Source: Candidatus Saccharimonadota bacterium (GTDB taxonomy: Bacteria; Patescibacteriota; Saccharimonadia; Saccharimonadales; Saccharimonadaceae). Taken from it: a DNA stretch of 33,599 nucleotides. Of the stretch, positions 6,694 through 14,168 are shown one piece after another. The stretch's first letter is position 1, and each line of letters opens with the position of its first letter. The stretch covers positions 1 through 33,599 of the forward strand of contig JAFWIK010000006.1 of assembly GCA_017514905.1 (NCBI GenBank). Direction: 5' to 3'. The translations under genes were made by a program, and so were the position numbers. Under the pieces are notes generated by a model, which saw nothing but the letters and a program-made list of their open reading frames with translations, was not told the origin of the DNA and did not search any database.

Positions 6694-9051
6694 TTACAAC
6701 TCGCCCCAGTTTTTACCAACCGTAATATCAAGGGCGAGTTTTATTTTGAGTTCTGGAGCCACCGTCTCCATTTCACTTTGCAAAACTTTCTTAACTTTAT
6801 CGGCCAATTTAGCATCACATTCTACAATTAACGAATCGTGTACCTGCATCACTAATTCTGCCCCAGCAGGTAAACTGGCGTCCACTCGAATCATCGCTCG
6901 CTTCATCAAATCCGCTTCTGTTCCTTGAATCGGCATATTCTGAGCTGCCCGTTCCGCCGCCTGACGAATAATAAAATTAGAAGACTTAACGTCCGGCGTC
7001 GGCCTACGTCGACCATAATAGGTTTCAACATAGCCCTTCTCTCGTGCCTGTGTCAAAATCGTTTCTAGATACTCTTTAATCGGCGCTCTTAATCTAAAAT
7101 AGTTATCAATGAACTCTTTAGCTTGGCCGATCGGCATTTTTGCTGCATCCGCTAACCCTTTTACACTCATCCCATATAATATGCCAAAATTAATCACTTT
7201 CGCCGCTCGTCTTTGTGCTTTCGTTACTTTATCAATTGGTACGTTAAACGCTTCAGCCGCCGTCTTTGTATGAATATCTATGCCTTTATTAAAATCATTT
7301 ATTAGCGCTTCATCACCTGCTAACACTGCTGCTAATCTTAATTCAAATTGTGAATAATCTGCCGAAACTAATACTTTGCTTTCTGGCGCCACAAAACCCG
7401 TTCTTATTCGTTTTCCCGCCTCCGTTCTCACCGGAATATTTTGCAAATTCGGATCCTTAGACGATAATCGCCCCGTCGCTGTCACATTTTGCGTAAACGT
7501 CGTATGAATTCTATCCTCATCGTCTGCCAATTCTGGCATTGGAATAATATATGTAGACAATAATTTGGCCGCCTCTCGATATTCTATCAATTTTGGTACA
7601 ATTGGATGCAATTCTTTCAATTTAGCCAGTTCTTTCGCCCCCGTAGAATATCCCCTCGTAGTTTTCTTTATACCTTTCACCGGTAATTCAAGTTCCACAA
7701 ACAATACTTCTGACAACTGCACCGGCGAATTTACATTGAACTCTTTCCCTGCCAAATCCCAAATTTCACGCTCCAGTCTTTCTACTTCTTTCGCATATTC
7801 TACTTTCAATTTTTCAAAATACTCACGGTCAATCAACATCCCCTTCTTTTCCATTTTGTACAAAATCGGAATCAACGGCAAATCAAACTCTTTATACACT
7901 TTATATAATTTTGGTAGTTTTTCCATTTCCTGCCGTTGTACTTTATAGGCAGTTTTTAGATCCATTGGATCATAATGATCCATTTGCTTTCGTTCTAATG
8001 GATTTAGTAAAAATTCCGCCTGTCCCAAATCCCAAAACTCTTTTCCATTTAAAATCTCTTCTGCTTGTTTCTTGTCATCGTGCATCAGTTGTTTAACGTT
8101 CCAATCAAGAATAGTATCTTTACTAATTTCAATATTATATTTTTTTATTTCTTCCTTACCTTTATTATCATTTTTTTCTAAATTGAACTTTCGTATCAAA
8201 GAATAGAATTCTAATTTTTCTAAACCGAATCGAACTCTCTCTGGAGCAAATTCAAATTCCGGCACCTGAGTTAAAGATACTGGAGCATCAAACATTATTT
8301 TTGCTAATTTTTGAGACATATATGCCGATTTTTTACCCTCTATCAATTTCTTCTGTACTGATCCCTTTATTTCATCAATGTGTTCATATATTCCGTCTAA
8401 CGAATCATATTCATTTAATAATTTCGCCGCCGTTTTCTCTCCCACTCCTGGAACTCCCGGAATATTATCTGATGCATCTCCCTTCAACGCTTTTAAGTCA
8501 AGAAATTGTGATTTTTTGATCCCGTACTTTTCTTCTATTTCTTTTACATCAATTTGTTGAATGTTAGAAAAACCTTTCATAATTCGCCACATATGTGTAT
8601 TCTCATCCACAATTTGTAACATATCTAAGTCAGATGAGATGATATACGTTTCCCATTCACACTCACCATTCTTATTCATCTCTTCATCCGCCTGTCGACT
8701 CAAAGTCCCAATAATATCATCTGCCTCATATTTCGACACTTCTATAAATGTCCATCCTAAGTCGTTAATTAATTTCTCAAGCAAAGGAATCTGTGCATAA
8801 AAATCTTCTCCTGGTTTTACTCGCCCTGCCTTATAATCAGCAAAAATTTCTCTTCTTCGCGCCGCCGAGTCCCGTGAATCCCACGCTACTACCACTTTAG
8901 TCGGGTTCAAACGCTCTACAATCTCCATTGCAATTGCCGCAAATCCATACACACCACCCGTTGGTGTCCCATCGGACAAAGATAAAGCACCCATCGCATA
9001 ATAGCCTCGATAAAACACCGATTTTCCATCAATGATTACTAATCTTTTCAT
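6694..9051 (-). CDS. polA: DNA polymerase I, with reduced 3'-5' exonuclease region
   Basis: Pol I fills gaps in repair and removes RNA primers from Okazaki fragments. Residues 1-290 are the 5'-3' exonuclease: LVIIDGKSVFYRGYYAM, KYEADDIIGTL, ISSDLDMLQ, LKGDASDNIPGVPGVGEKTA. Residues about 300-365 are only a remnant of the proofreading domain: the DxE active-site block is not found, though FWDLGQAEFLLNP resembles its end. Polymerase motifs follow: TATGRLSSKDPNLQNIP, motif A DYSQFELRLAA, motif B RRAAKVINFGILYGMS (with the Phe position that favours exclusion of dideoxynucleotides) and motif C VMQVHDSLIVE. The length of 785 residues is less than the 928 of E. coli. It is last in an operon with the kinase and membrane protein genes. 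Confidence 0.96.
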   Translation of the reverse strand: MKRLVIIDGKSVFYRGYYAMGALSLSDGTPTGGVYGFAAIAMEIVERLNPTKVVVAWDSRDSAARRREIFADYKAGRVKPGEDFYAQIPLLEKLINDLGWTFIEVSKYEADDIIGTLSRQADEEMNKNGECEWETYIISSDLDMLQIVDENTHMWRIMKGFSNIQQIDVKEIEEKYGIKKSQFLDLKALKGDASDNIPGVPGVGEKTAAKLLNEYDSLDGIYEHIDEIKGSVQKKLIEGKKSAYMSQKLAKIMFDAPVSLTQVPEFEFAPERVRFGLEKLEFYSLIRKFNLEKNDNKGKEEIKKYNIEISKDTILDWNVKQLMHDDKKQAEEILNGKEFWDLGQAEFLLNPLERKQMDHYDPMDLKTAYKVQRQEMEKLPKLYKVYKEFDLPLIPILYKMEKKGMLIDREYFEKLKVEYAKEVERLEREIWDLAGKEFNVNSPVQLSEVLFVELELPVKGIKKTTRGYSTGAKELAKLKELHPIVPKLIEYREAAKLLSTYIIPMPELADDEDRIHTTFTQNVTATGRLSSKDPNLQNIPVRTEAGKRIRTGFVAPESKVLVSADYSQFELRLAAVLAGDEALINDFNKGIDIHTKTAAEAFNVPIDKVTKAQRRAAKVINFGILYGMSVKGLADAAKMPIGQAKEFIDNYFRLRAPIKEYLETILTQAREKGYVETYYGRRRPTPDVKSSNFIIRQAAERAAQNMPIQGTEADLMKRAMIRVDASLPAGAELVMQVHDSLIVECDAKLADKVKKVLQSEMETVAPELKIKLALDITVGKNWGEL
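6698..6747 (+). terminator. Intrinsic terminator of the NrdD-like gene, lying inside polA
   Basis: A perfect 9-bp stem AACTCGCCC / GGGCGAGTT surrounds a 25-base loop and is followed by a T-rich tail (TTTTATTTT). It lies in the last codons of polA on the opposite strand. Confidence 0.6.
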
Positions 9052-9052
9052 T

Positions 9053-9484
9053 TTATAGTCCTATATACTCTCGCCCCACCTTACGCGAAATTAAGCTTTT
9101 TATTGTCGCTAACACCTTTGGATGCTCTCGACAACTTCCCAGTTCGCAAATTTCCGCCGTATCACCAGCGTCTAATTTCAAACTTGTAGTGCTAATTCCA
9201 TCGTAAATCAATACCACCCGGTTTGCTCCGTCTTTCGTAAAGCTTTCATCTTCAACCAAAATATGATCGTCATACACATAATAAGTCGTCCGCACATTGC
9301 TACCTTCTGCATAATTATCCGCTACCGCAAATCGATAATCTGGTGGCACTGCAGCCGAAATATCACCATTCATCACATTCATGAAAGTCACAATCAATAT
9401 CGCTATTGCTACCGCTCCCAATCCCCATAGAGTGTAACGCATCCAGTTACCTTTTTTATAAGAAACTGCTGTCATCTCCACCAT
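9053..9484 (-). CDS. Conserved-looking single-pass membrane protein, function unknown
   Basis: I do not recognise this 143-residue protein. It has a short basic N-terminus (SYKKGNWMRY), one transmembrane helix at about residues 16-38 (TLWGLGAVAIAILIVTFMNV), and an extracytoplasmic domain of about 100 residues with several beta-like segments (TTYYVYDDHILVEDESF, NRVVLIYDGIS) and two cysteines in CELGSC. The start could be the ATG at 9484 or the ATG at 9475; neither has an ideally spaced Shine-Dalgarno sequence. It lies 5 bases after the kinase gene and one base before polA, so it is inside that operon, but nothing links it to DNA replication functionally. Confidence 0.7.
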   Translation of the reverse strand: MVEMTAVSYKKGNWMRYTLWGLGAVAIAILIVTFMNVMNGDISAAVPPDYRFAVADNYAEGSNVRTTYYVYDDHILVEDESFTKDGANRVVLIYDGISTTSLKLDAGDTAEICELGSCREHPKVLATIKSLISRKVGREYIGL

Positions 9485-9489
9485 AGCGC

Positions 9490-10056
9490 TTAAAACCCTA
9501 TTTCCTTCAAAATCTTATCAATCTCGTTCTGCATATCTTCAATCGTCCCATTGTTCAAAATATAATAGTCCGCCGCTCCGATTGGTCCACCCTTCTCCAA
9601 ATTTTCAATTTCGCTTCGGTCCCTCTCACGGATTGCGTTTTTATCAAACGCCCTTTCTGGACGTTTTGCCACTCTAGCATATCGTAAATTCTTATCTACT
9701 ACAATTGCAATAAAAGTCATACGGCCAGGAAACTCATGCTTTAAAGTCTTGTATTCCGTCCAAGAATACACTCCATCTAAAATTATTCTTTTCTGTCCTG
9801 CTTTAATCAAATCGTGTGTTTCAGCAATTACTTGTTTGACTACCCAGTCCGTTCCCTCAGTCTCTCGGATCATCTCTCGGAATTCTTTTTCACTTTCTCC
9901 GTCTTCCGTACGCTCAATTCCTCTTTTTTCCATTTCTTTATAAATCATCCCGCCGAAATACACTTTTGGATATCCTTTAGCCGTCAAATGATCCACCGCC
10001 ACCGATTTTCCACTTCCACTCATTCCAACAAAAGCAATGATTTTTACATTATCCAT
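9490..10056 (-). CDS. P-loop kinase related to dephospho-CoA kinase / archaeal UPF0200
   Basis: The Walker A motif GMSGSGKS is at residues 11-18. The following VYFGGMIYKEMEKRGIERTEDGE, IRETEGTDWVVKQV, RIILDGVYSWTEYKTLK and RDRSEIENLEKGGPIGAADYYILNNG resemble the archaeal UPF0200 family and, more distantly, CoaE, which phosphorylates dephospho-CoA. The length of 188 residues fits either. CoaE would complete CoA synthesis; another nucleotide kinase role is possible. The resemblance is from memory. An extended -10 TGATATACT ends 6 bases before the ATG, giving a leaderless mRNA. It heads the operon containing polA and is divergent from the phosphotransferase gene, with only 29 bases between the starts. 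Confidence 0.7.
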   Translation of the reverse strand: MDNVKIIAFVGMSGSGKSVAVDHLTAKGYPKVYFGGMIYKEMEKRGIERTEDGESEKEFREMIRETEGTDWVVKQVIAETHDLIKAGQKRIILDGVYSWTEYKTLKHEFPGRMTFIAIVVDKNLRYARVAKRPERAFDKNAIRERDRSEIENLEKGGPIGAADYYILNNGTIEDMQNEIDKILKEIGF

Positions 10057-10062
10057 ATAATA

Positions 10063-10071
10063 AGTATATCA
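10063..10071 (-). promoter_or_regulatory. Extended -10 promoter of the kinase-polA operon
   Basis: TGATATACT on the minus strand, with a gap of 6 bases to the ATG at 10056. It faces the phosphotransferase promoter, and the two -10 boxes are only 6 bases apart (10063-10068 and 10075-10080). Confidence 0.55.
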
Positions 10072-10080
10072 TGTTATAAT
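10072..10080 (+). promoter_or_regulatory. Extended -10 promoter of the phosphotransferase gene
   Basis: TGTTATAAT on the plus strand, with GGGGT between it and the ATG at 10086. The 5-base gap points to a leaderless mRNA. Confidence 0.6.
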
Positions 10081-10085
10081 GGGGT

Positions 10086-10898
10086 ATGGCTAAATATTTT
10101 ACTACTAAAGATCCCTTAGATACAATTATCACCGAAACTCTTCCAGATCATAAAATTTTACATACTAAACATATTTTAACTGGTTGGACTAATATCGTAA
10201 TTGAAGTTACTACCGACAAAGGCGCTTTTTTCTTCCGCTTTCCTCGCAATCCCTTTTGGTCCAAAATGATTGTCAAAGACGCCGCTGTTTGTAATTTCGT
10301 AGATGGTAAAACCAGTTTCTATACTCCCCAAATGAAGCTTTGTTATGATAAAAAACATCGTCCTTTTTCCGTCCATCAAAAAATCGAAGGCTACTGTTTA
10401 GGTGATCGTATTTATCATCTTTCCCATACCGCTCTTACCGGCGCCGCTTATGATGTTGCTAAATTTATCAAAGAACTTAGCAATATCAATCTTAAAAACG
10501 CTCCCGATAAAGTCAAATATCCTCTTTCTGATTTCTTAAAGGAACTAGATTACCAACATTATGATCAACACATTGATGCCGATCATGACTACATTAAACA
10601 AACCGAACTAGACAACCTTGTCCACGGTGATTTAAATCTCGGCAATATTCTGCTAGATAAAAACGACAAGGTTATTGGTGTTATTGATTTTTGTTTTGCC
10701 GGTACTGGTAATCCTAATATGGATGTTGCTCGCATGCTTTCTCGTCCTGCTCCTGCCGAATTTACTAATACTCTTATTCAACAGTTCGACAATCCCGATG
10801 AGATTCATCGCATGACCAAAGCCTGGCAACATATCGATGCTGGCTACGCTAATCACATTCGCGCCAACTTTCCCGAGATTAATCTAAATCAGTTGTAA
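10086..10898 (+). CDS. APH/choline-kinase-type phosphotransferase
   Basis: The 270-residue protein has the kinase-like fold motifs of the APH family: a nucleotide-binding N-lobe with FFFRFPRNPFWSKMIVKDAAV, the catalytic loop LVHGDLNLGNILLD (about residues 177-190, catalytic Asp in HGDLNxxN), and the metal-binding VIGVIDFCFAGTGNPNMDVARML. Family members phosphorylate small hydroxyl compounds such as aminoglycosides, choline, homoserine or sugars; the substrate cannot be told here, and drug resistance should not be assumed. It is a single-gene unit on the plus strand. Its end overlaps the zeta-like gene by 20 bases, and no terminator is visible. Confidence 0.85.
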   Translation: MAKYFTTKDPLDTIITETLPDHKILHTKHILTGWTNIVIEVTTDKGAFFFRFPRNPFWSKMIVKDAAVCNFVDGKTSFYTPQMKLCYDKKHRPFSVHQKIEGYCLGDRIYHLSHTALTGAAYDVAKFIKELSNINLKNAPDKVKYPLSDFLKELDYQHYDQHIDADHDYIKQTELDNLVHGDLNLGNILLDKNDKVIGVIDFCFAGTGNPNMDVARMLSRPAPAEFTNTLIQQFDNPDEIHRMTKAWQHIDAGYANHIRANFPEINLNQL

Positions 10899-11685
10899 GG
10901 TATTTTATTTTTGCTTCCCGTCGCTCATCATCATCTTGTGCAGGCATTTCAGTTCGTGCCGAATAATCATTAAACACACTTAGACATTTCTCTACCGGTC
11001 CATCATACACCGGTTCTTTATCATACACACTCCATAACACTATACGAGTTTCCGCCGCTTCTTTAGCATAGAACTCCAACGCTCGCGCCGTTGCTCGGAT
11101 AAATTCTAGTTCCGTTTCTTTACTGTGTCGCCATGCTCGTCCTGACAAATATTTTTCTGTCACTGTTGGCGATACTGCAATCATCAAAATCAACATTTGA
11201 TAATCGGCCCCTTTTACCATCTTAAGTAATATTCCTTCCATTTCTGGATCCAGCAAAGTAACGTCTAATACTACATCATATCCACCTTTAATCAATTCTA
11301 CCAATGTCAGAAACAGCATAATCGTTGCAAATTCATCCGTCATCTTTCGTAAGTTTTCTTCACCATAGCATTCTTTAATCTCTTCATAATGCGGATGATA
11401 TTCCACAAATCGCCTTGCCGCCATTAGAATTGGCTCAAAGTTATTTTTTTCACAATAGGCTTCTACCGCCGGTAAAATTTGTGTCGTCTTCCCCGAACCC
11501 GAAACCCCCGCAATTCGAATCAAATGACGGTTCTTAGTCGCTGCCGTCGTAAAATCGCTAATTATCTTCTCTAAAATTACCGGATATTCCGCTAACCCCA
11601 CTTGCCATTCTTCTTTTACTTGTGAAGGCCAGTGACTACGCATATATTTAATAATTTTTACGAGTTCTGGATTACTTTCAAGCAT
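10879..11685 (-). CDS. Zeta-toxin-like P-loop kinase
   Basis: Residues 57-68 contain the Walker A IAGVSGSGKTTQ. Then come ILMAARRFVEYHPHYEEIK, which resembles the zeta toxin block ending in HPxY, GGYDVVLDVTLLDPEMEG, and SGRAWRHSKETELEFIR, where zeta toxins have substrate-binding arginines. Zeta toxins phosphorylate UDP-GlcNAc, but related kinases have housekeeping roles. The aspartate that precedes the HPxY block in zeta appears to be Ala here (AARRF), so activity is uncertain. No epsilon-like antitoxin lies next to it. It overlaps the lipid kinase gene by 28 bases, with AAAGGCGG before its ATG, and is last in the rpoD operon. It may be a nucleic acid or metabolite kinase instead. Confidence 0.6.
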   Translation of the reverse strand: MLESNPELVKIIKYMRSHWPSQVKEEWQVGLAEYPVILEKIISDFTTAATKNRHLIRIAGVSGSGKTTQILPAVEAYCEKNNFEPILMAARRFVEYHPHYEEIKECYGEENLRKMTDEFATIMLFLTLVELIKGGYDVVLDVTLLDPEMEGILLKMVKGADYQMLILMIAVSPTVTEKYLSGRAWRHSKETELEFIRATARALEFYAKEAAETRIVLWSVYDKEPVYDGPVEKCLSVFNDYSARTEMPAQDDDERREAKIKYLTTDLD

Positions 11686-12569
11686 TTTTCCGCCTTTCTA
11701 ATTTCAATTTTTTTCGCATCTTTAAACACTAACGATTCTCCCTCCGCTTGCATCTCAACCCGTCCTGGCTCCACAAATTCCAATGTGTCACCCTTTGTTT
11801 CACTACCCGGAATTCGTACCAAAACACTTTTAGCCATCAATTTAAACAATCGCCAGAAATTCGTCAACCTATCTGTCTCGCTCCGAAATTCTTTCGGCTT
11901 CAAATAGTCCTCTCCTCCTTTCATTACCCTAGCCATACTTCTACCATTCACCGCCGCATAATCCGACGTCTTTCGATGTTGCAATACTCCATTTAGTTTA
12001 AATTCCGGAATAAACTGTTTTTTGTGACGATTTTTAAAATACCAACCTATTAAGTGCGTATACGAGCCAATATACCGCCCCGTTTTCTTCTTTAACACTT
12101 TTCGCATTTTAGCTTCATCATATAATTTCACTGCTTCCGCCGTCATACCCATCGTGACATAGCAAGTTGCGTAACGTATGAATTTTCCATCTACAATTAT
12201 TTCTAATGGGTAATACTTCTTTTCTTGTGTTTTTTTATTAAAAATATCTTCAAAATCTCGCGTTTTTAAAGTTCGTGCCAAATCATTGAAATTCCCATAT
12301 GGCAATACAGCCAACGTTACGTCTTTTTCTGATTGCATAATTGCGTTCACCGCAATTACTGCCGTCGCATCACCTCCAGCGGCTAGTACCATATCTCCAT
12401 TTTTTAATACTTTTGCAAATTTTACCGCATTCTTGTCTACATCGGTCTGCTCAACTTCGTATTTCCCGATCATATAGCCAGCTAAATCTCGTACTTTATC
12501 TAGTACTCCGATTTTTACATCCGCATAGCGTGAAGACCGCGGATTATAAACAACCAAAAGCCTTTTCAT
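11658..12569 (-). CDS. Diacylglycerol/sphingosine-type lipid kinase (DagK/YegS family)
   Basis: The N-terminal catalytic domain shows LLVVYNPRSSR at residues 4-14, the ATP-binding motif MVLAAGGDATAVIAVNAIM at about 60-78, and LAVLPYGNFNDLARTL at about 87-102, where most family members have GTxNDFAR. The C-terminal beta domain follows, with YAAVNGRSMARVMKGG and LEFVEPGRVEMQAEG. Members phosphorylate diacylglycerol or related lipids, or produce phosphatidic acid from recycled lipids. The enzyme is soluble or peripheral, with no membrane helix. It is between the pilin and zeta-like genes; the AAGG upstream of the ATG is weak. Confidence 0.85.
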   Translation of the reverse strand: MKRLLVVYNPRSSRYADVKIGVLDKVRDLAGYMIGKYEVEQTDVDKNAVKFAKVLKNGDMVLAAGGDATAVIAVNAIMQSEKDVTLAVLPYGNFNDLARTLKTRDFEDIFNKKTQEKKYYPLEIIVDGKFIRYATCYVTMGMTAEAVKLYDEAKMRKVLKKKTGRYIGSYTHLIGWYFKNRHKKQFIPEFKLNGVLQHRKTSDYAAVNGRSMARVMKGGEDYLKPKEFRSETDRLTNFWRLFKLMAKSVLVRIPGSETKGDTLEFVEPGRVEMQAEGESLVFKDAKKIEIRKAEKCLKVIQNS

Positions 12570-12581
12570 TTCGTCAAATCC

Positions 12582-12950
12582 TTAAGTTCGCAACAGCCAA
12601 TTTAATATTGCATAAATCAACACATAAGCCACCAACCCAATTACAATCTCAAGTAACCTCTTCTTAGCTTTACGAGTTTTTTCCTCATTTCCACCAGCAG
12701 TCAAATACTGAATCCCCACTATCGTTATTCCCAATACGCCTAGAATACCAACCCCAATCGTCATTATATCCACCACTAAATTCAAAATGCGAGTAACTTC
12801 ATTACTGTCGCAACTACATCCATTGCTAAGAATTGATGTGCTTACGCAGCCACTTTTTATTTGGTCGTCACTACAAGTTGCCATCACCGGTGCACAGACC
12901 ATCATCCCCCCCATGAATACCGCCATTAATCCACACAATATTTTTTTCAT
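12582..12950 (-). CDS. T4SS pilin-like (VirB2/TrbC type) small membrane protein
   Basis: The 122-residue protein begins with a signal peptide (MKKILCGLMAVFMGGMMVCAPVMA, cleavage after about residue 24), then a short Cys-rich extracytoplasmic stretch with five cysteines (CSDDQ, GCVS, GCSCDS), then two transmembrane helices at about 54-79 (VVDIMTIGVGILGVLGITIV) and 97-118, joined by a charged loop GGNEEKTRKAKKR. This two-helix layout with GIQYLTAGGNEEK is typical of pilin proteins annotated in CPR bacteria (T4SS_pilin family). It may form a pilus or a membrane pore used for host contact or DNA uptake. AGGGAAAAG precedes the ATG. No other T4SS gene is in the window. Confidence 0.75.
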   Translation of the reverse strand: MKKILCGLMAVFMGGMMVCAPVMATCSDDQIKSGCVSTSILSNGCSCDSNEVTRILNLVVDIMTIGVGILGVLGITIVGIQYLTAGGNEEKTRKAKKRLLEIVIGLVAYVLIYAILNWLLRT

Positions 12951-12959
12951 TTCTTTTCC

Positions 12960-13928
12960 CTACCTTAAATACTCGTGTAGTTTCTTAGTTTCTTTGTTCT
13001 TCCTCAGTTTCGACAACGCTTTAGCTTCAATCTGGCGAATACGTTCACGAGTCACATCAAATTCATTGCCCACTTCCTCTAAAGTATGCGGTCGACCGCC
13101 CCCAATCCCGAATCTTAACCGAATAATTTTCTGTTCTCGATCAGTCAAAGTAGCAATGATTTCTGATAGTTGTTCTTTCAAAATCTGATTTGCCGCACTA
13201 TCCTCTGGCGAATCCCGTTCCTCATCTTCCACAAAATCACCCAACACCGAGTCCTCATCATCACCTTCACGCCCCACTGATGCATCTAGTGAGGCAATAT
13301 CCTGTTTAATCCGCATCACATAGTCCACCTTCTCAGGTTCCATGTCTAGTGCCTTAGCAATTTCTTCATTAGTTGGCTCGCGGTTTAATTCCGAGGTCAA
13401 TTTGCGAGTAGTCCGAAGCACTTTGTTAATCGTCTCCACCATATGTACCGGAATCCGAATCGTCCGTGCCTGATCCGCAATTGCCCGGGTAATCGCTTGC
13501 CGCACCCACCAAGTCGCATAGGTCGAAAACTTAAACCCTTTATCTGGATCAAATTTCTCCACCGCACGCAAAAGCCCTGTATTACCTTCTTGAATCAAAT
13601 CTAAGAAATCCAACCCCCGCCCACCATAGCGCTTAGCAATAGATACCACCAGCCGCATATTGGACTCCACCATCTTATCCTTAGCCTTCTTGTCGCCCTT
13701 CACAATACGCTGAGCCAGCGCCGCCTCTTCTTCGGGAGTCAATAAAGGAATCTTACCAATTTCACGCAAGTACAGCCGTACCGAATCATCCGCAAAAGCA
13801 TCCACATTCTCCGCCGTAATGGCTAGCTCTTCATCCGAGAGTTCTTCCTCTCTTTCCAAATCCCCCGTTTCAGGTTCATCAATATCCAATTCTTTTGCGT
13901 TCAAAATATCATCTTTTTTACCGCTCAT
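12960..13928 (-). CDS. rpoD: Principal sigma-70 factor of RNA polymerase
   Basis: The protein directs RNA polymerase to -35/-10 promoters. Region 1.2 ([18 protein letters not shown]) starts near residue 47. Region 2 contains [38 protein letters not shown] and [19 protein letters not shown]. Region 3 follows [10 protein letters not shown], and region 4 has the helix-turn-helix [20 protein letters not shown]. At 322 residues it lacks a long region 1.1 and the non-conserved insert. The first 45 residues are very acidic. Its own promoter (TTGCGG-17-TATAAT) ends 8 bases before the ATG. It is the first gene of an operon with the pilin and two kinases. Confidence 0.96.
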   Translation of the reverse strand: MSGKKDDILNAKELDIDEPETGDLEREEELSDEELAITAENVDAFADDSVRLYLREIGKIPLLTPEEEAALAQRIVKGDKKAKDKMVESNMRLVVSIAKRYGGRGLDFLDLIQEGNTGLLRAVEKFDPDKGFKFSTYATWWVRQAITRAIADQARTIRIPVHMVETINKVLRTTRKLTSELNREPTNEEIAKALDMEPEKVDYVMRIKQDIASLDASVGREGDDEDSVLGDFVEDEERDSPEDSAANQILKEQLSEIIATLTDREQKIIRLRFGIGGGRPHTLEEVGNEFDVTRERIRQIEAKALSKLRKNKETKKLHEYLR

Positions 13929-13936
13929 TGTTCTCT

Positions 13937-13965
13937 ATTATACCTTACTCCACCCATTCCCGCAA
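13937..13965 (-). promoter_or_regulatory. Promoter of the rpoD operon
   Basis: On the minus strand, TTGCGG (13960-13965), a 17-base spacer and TATAAT (13937-13942). The ATG at 13928 is 8 bases away, so the mRNA has 0-2 leader bases. Confidence 0.7.
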
Positions 13966-13978
13966 GCTTTTTCTTTCC

Positions 13979-14005
13979 GCGACCCTCGCGCTTGGCTCGG
14001 GTTGC
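13979..14005. repeat. GC-rich imperfect palindrome upstream of rpoD
   Basis: GCGACCC pairs with GGGTTGC (one G-U) around a GC-rich centre. It lies between the rpoD promoter and the end of the surface-protein gene. It stands out from the AT-rich intergenic background and may be a remnant of a palindromic element. Confidence 0.4.
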
Positions 14006-14098
14006 ATCTTTCCTTTTTGTGAGTGGGAGACAAACCACGGATGGGAAACAGAAGGAATAACAACGGCAACTAGGGGAACATACCGCCGTAGGAGGCGA

Positions 14099-14129
14099 GA
14101 GAAAAGCAGAGACTTGCTCTGCTTTTCTC
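14099..14129. repeat. Perfect 13-bp hairpin downstream of the surface-protein gene
   Basis: GAGAAAAGCAGAG is followed by a 5-base loop and its exact complement CTCTGCTTTTCTC. No T-run follows the stem on either strand, though the stem itself carries TTTT. It may still terminate transcription of the surface-protein gene or stabilise its 3' end. Confidence 0.7.
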
Positions 14130-14147
14130 GAGATGACGCCCGGCGGA

Positions 14148-14168
14148 AGACTTTACAAAGTAAAGTCT
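14148..14168. repeat. Perfect 9-bp hairpin at the stop codon of the surface-protein gene
   Basis: AGACTTTAC, the loop AAA and the complement GTAAAGTCT. The second arm includes two bases of the TAG stop codon (14167-14169). It is followed on the minus strand by the 13-bp hairpin, so the mRNA 3' end is strongly structured. Confidence 0.75.
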
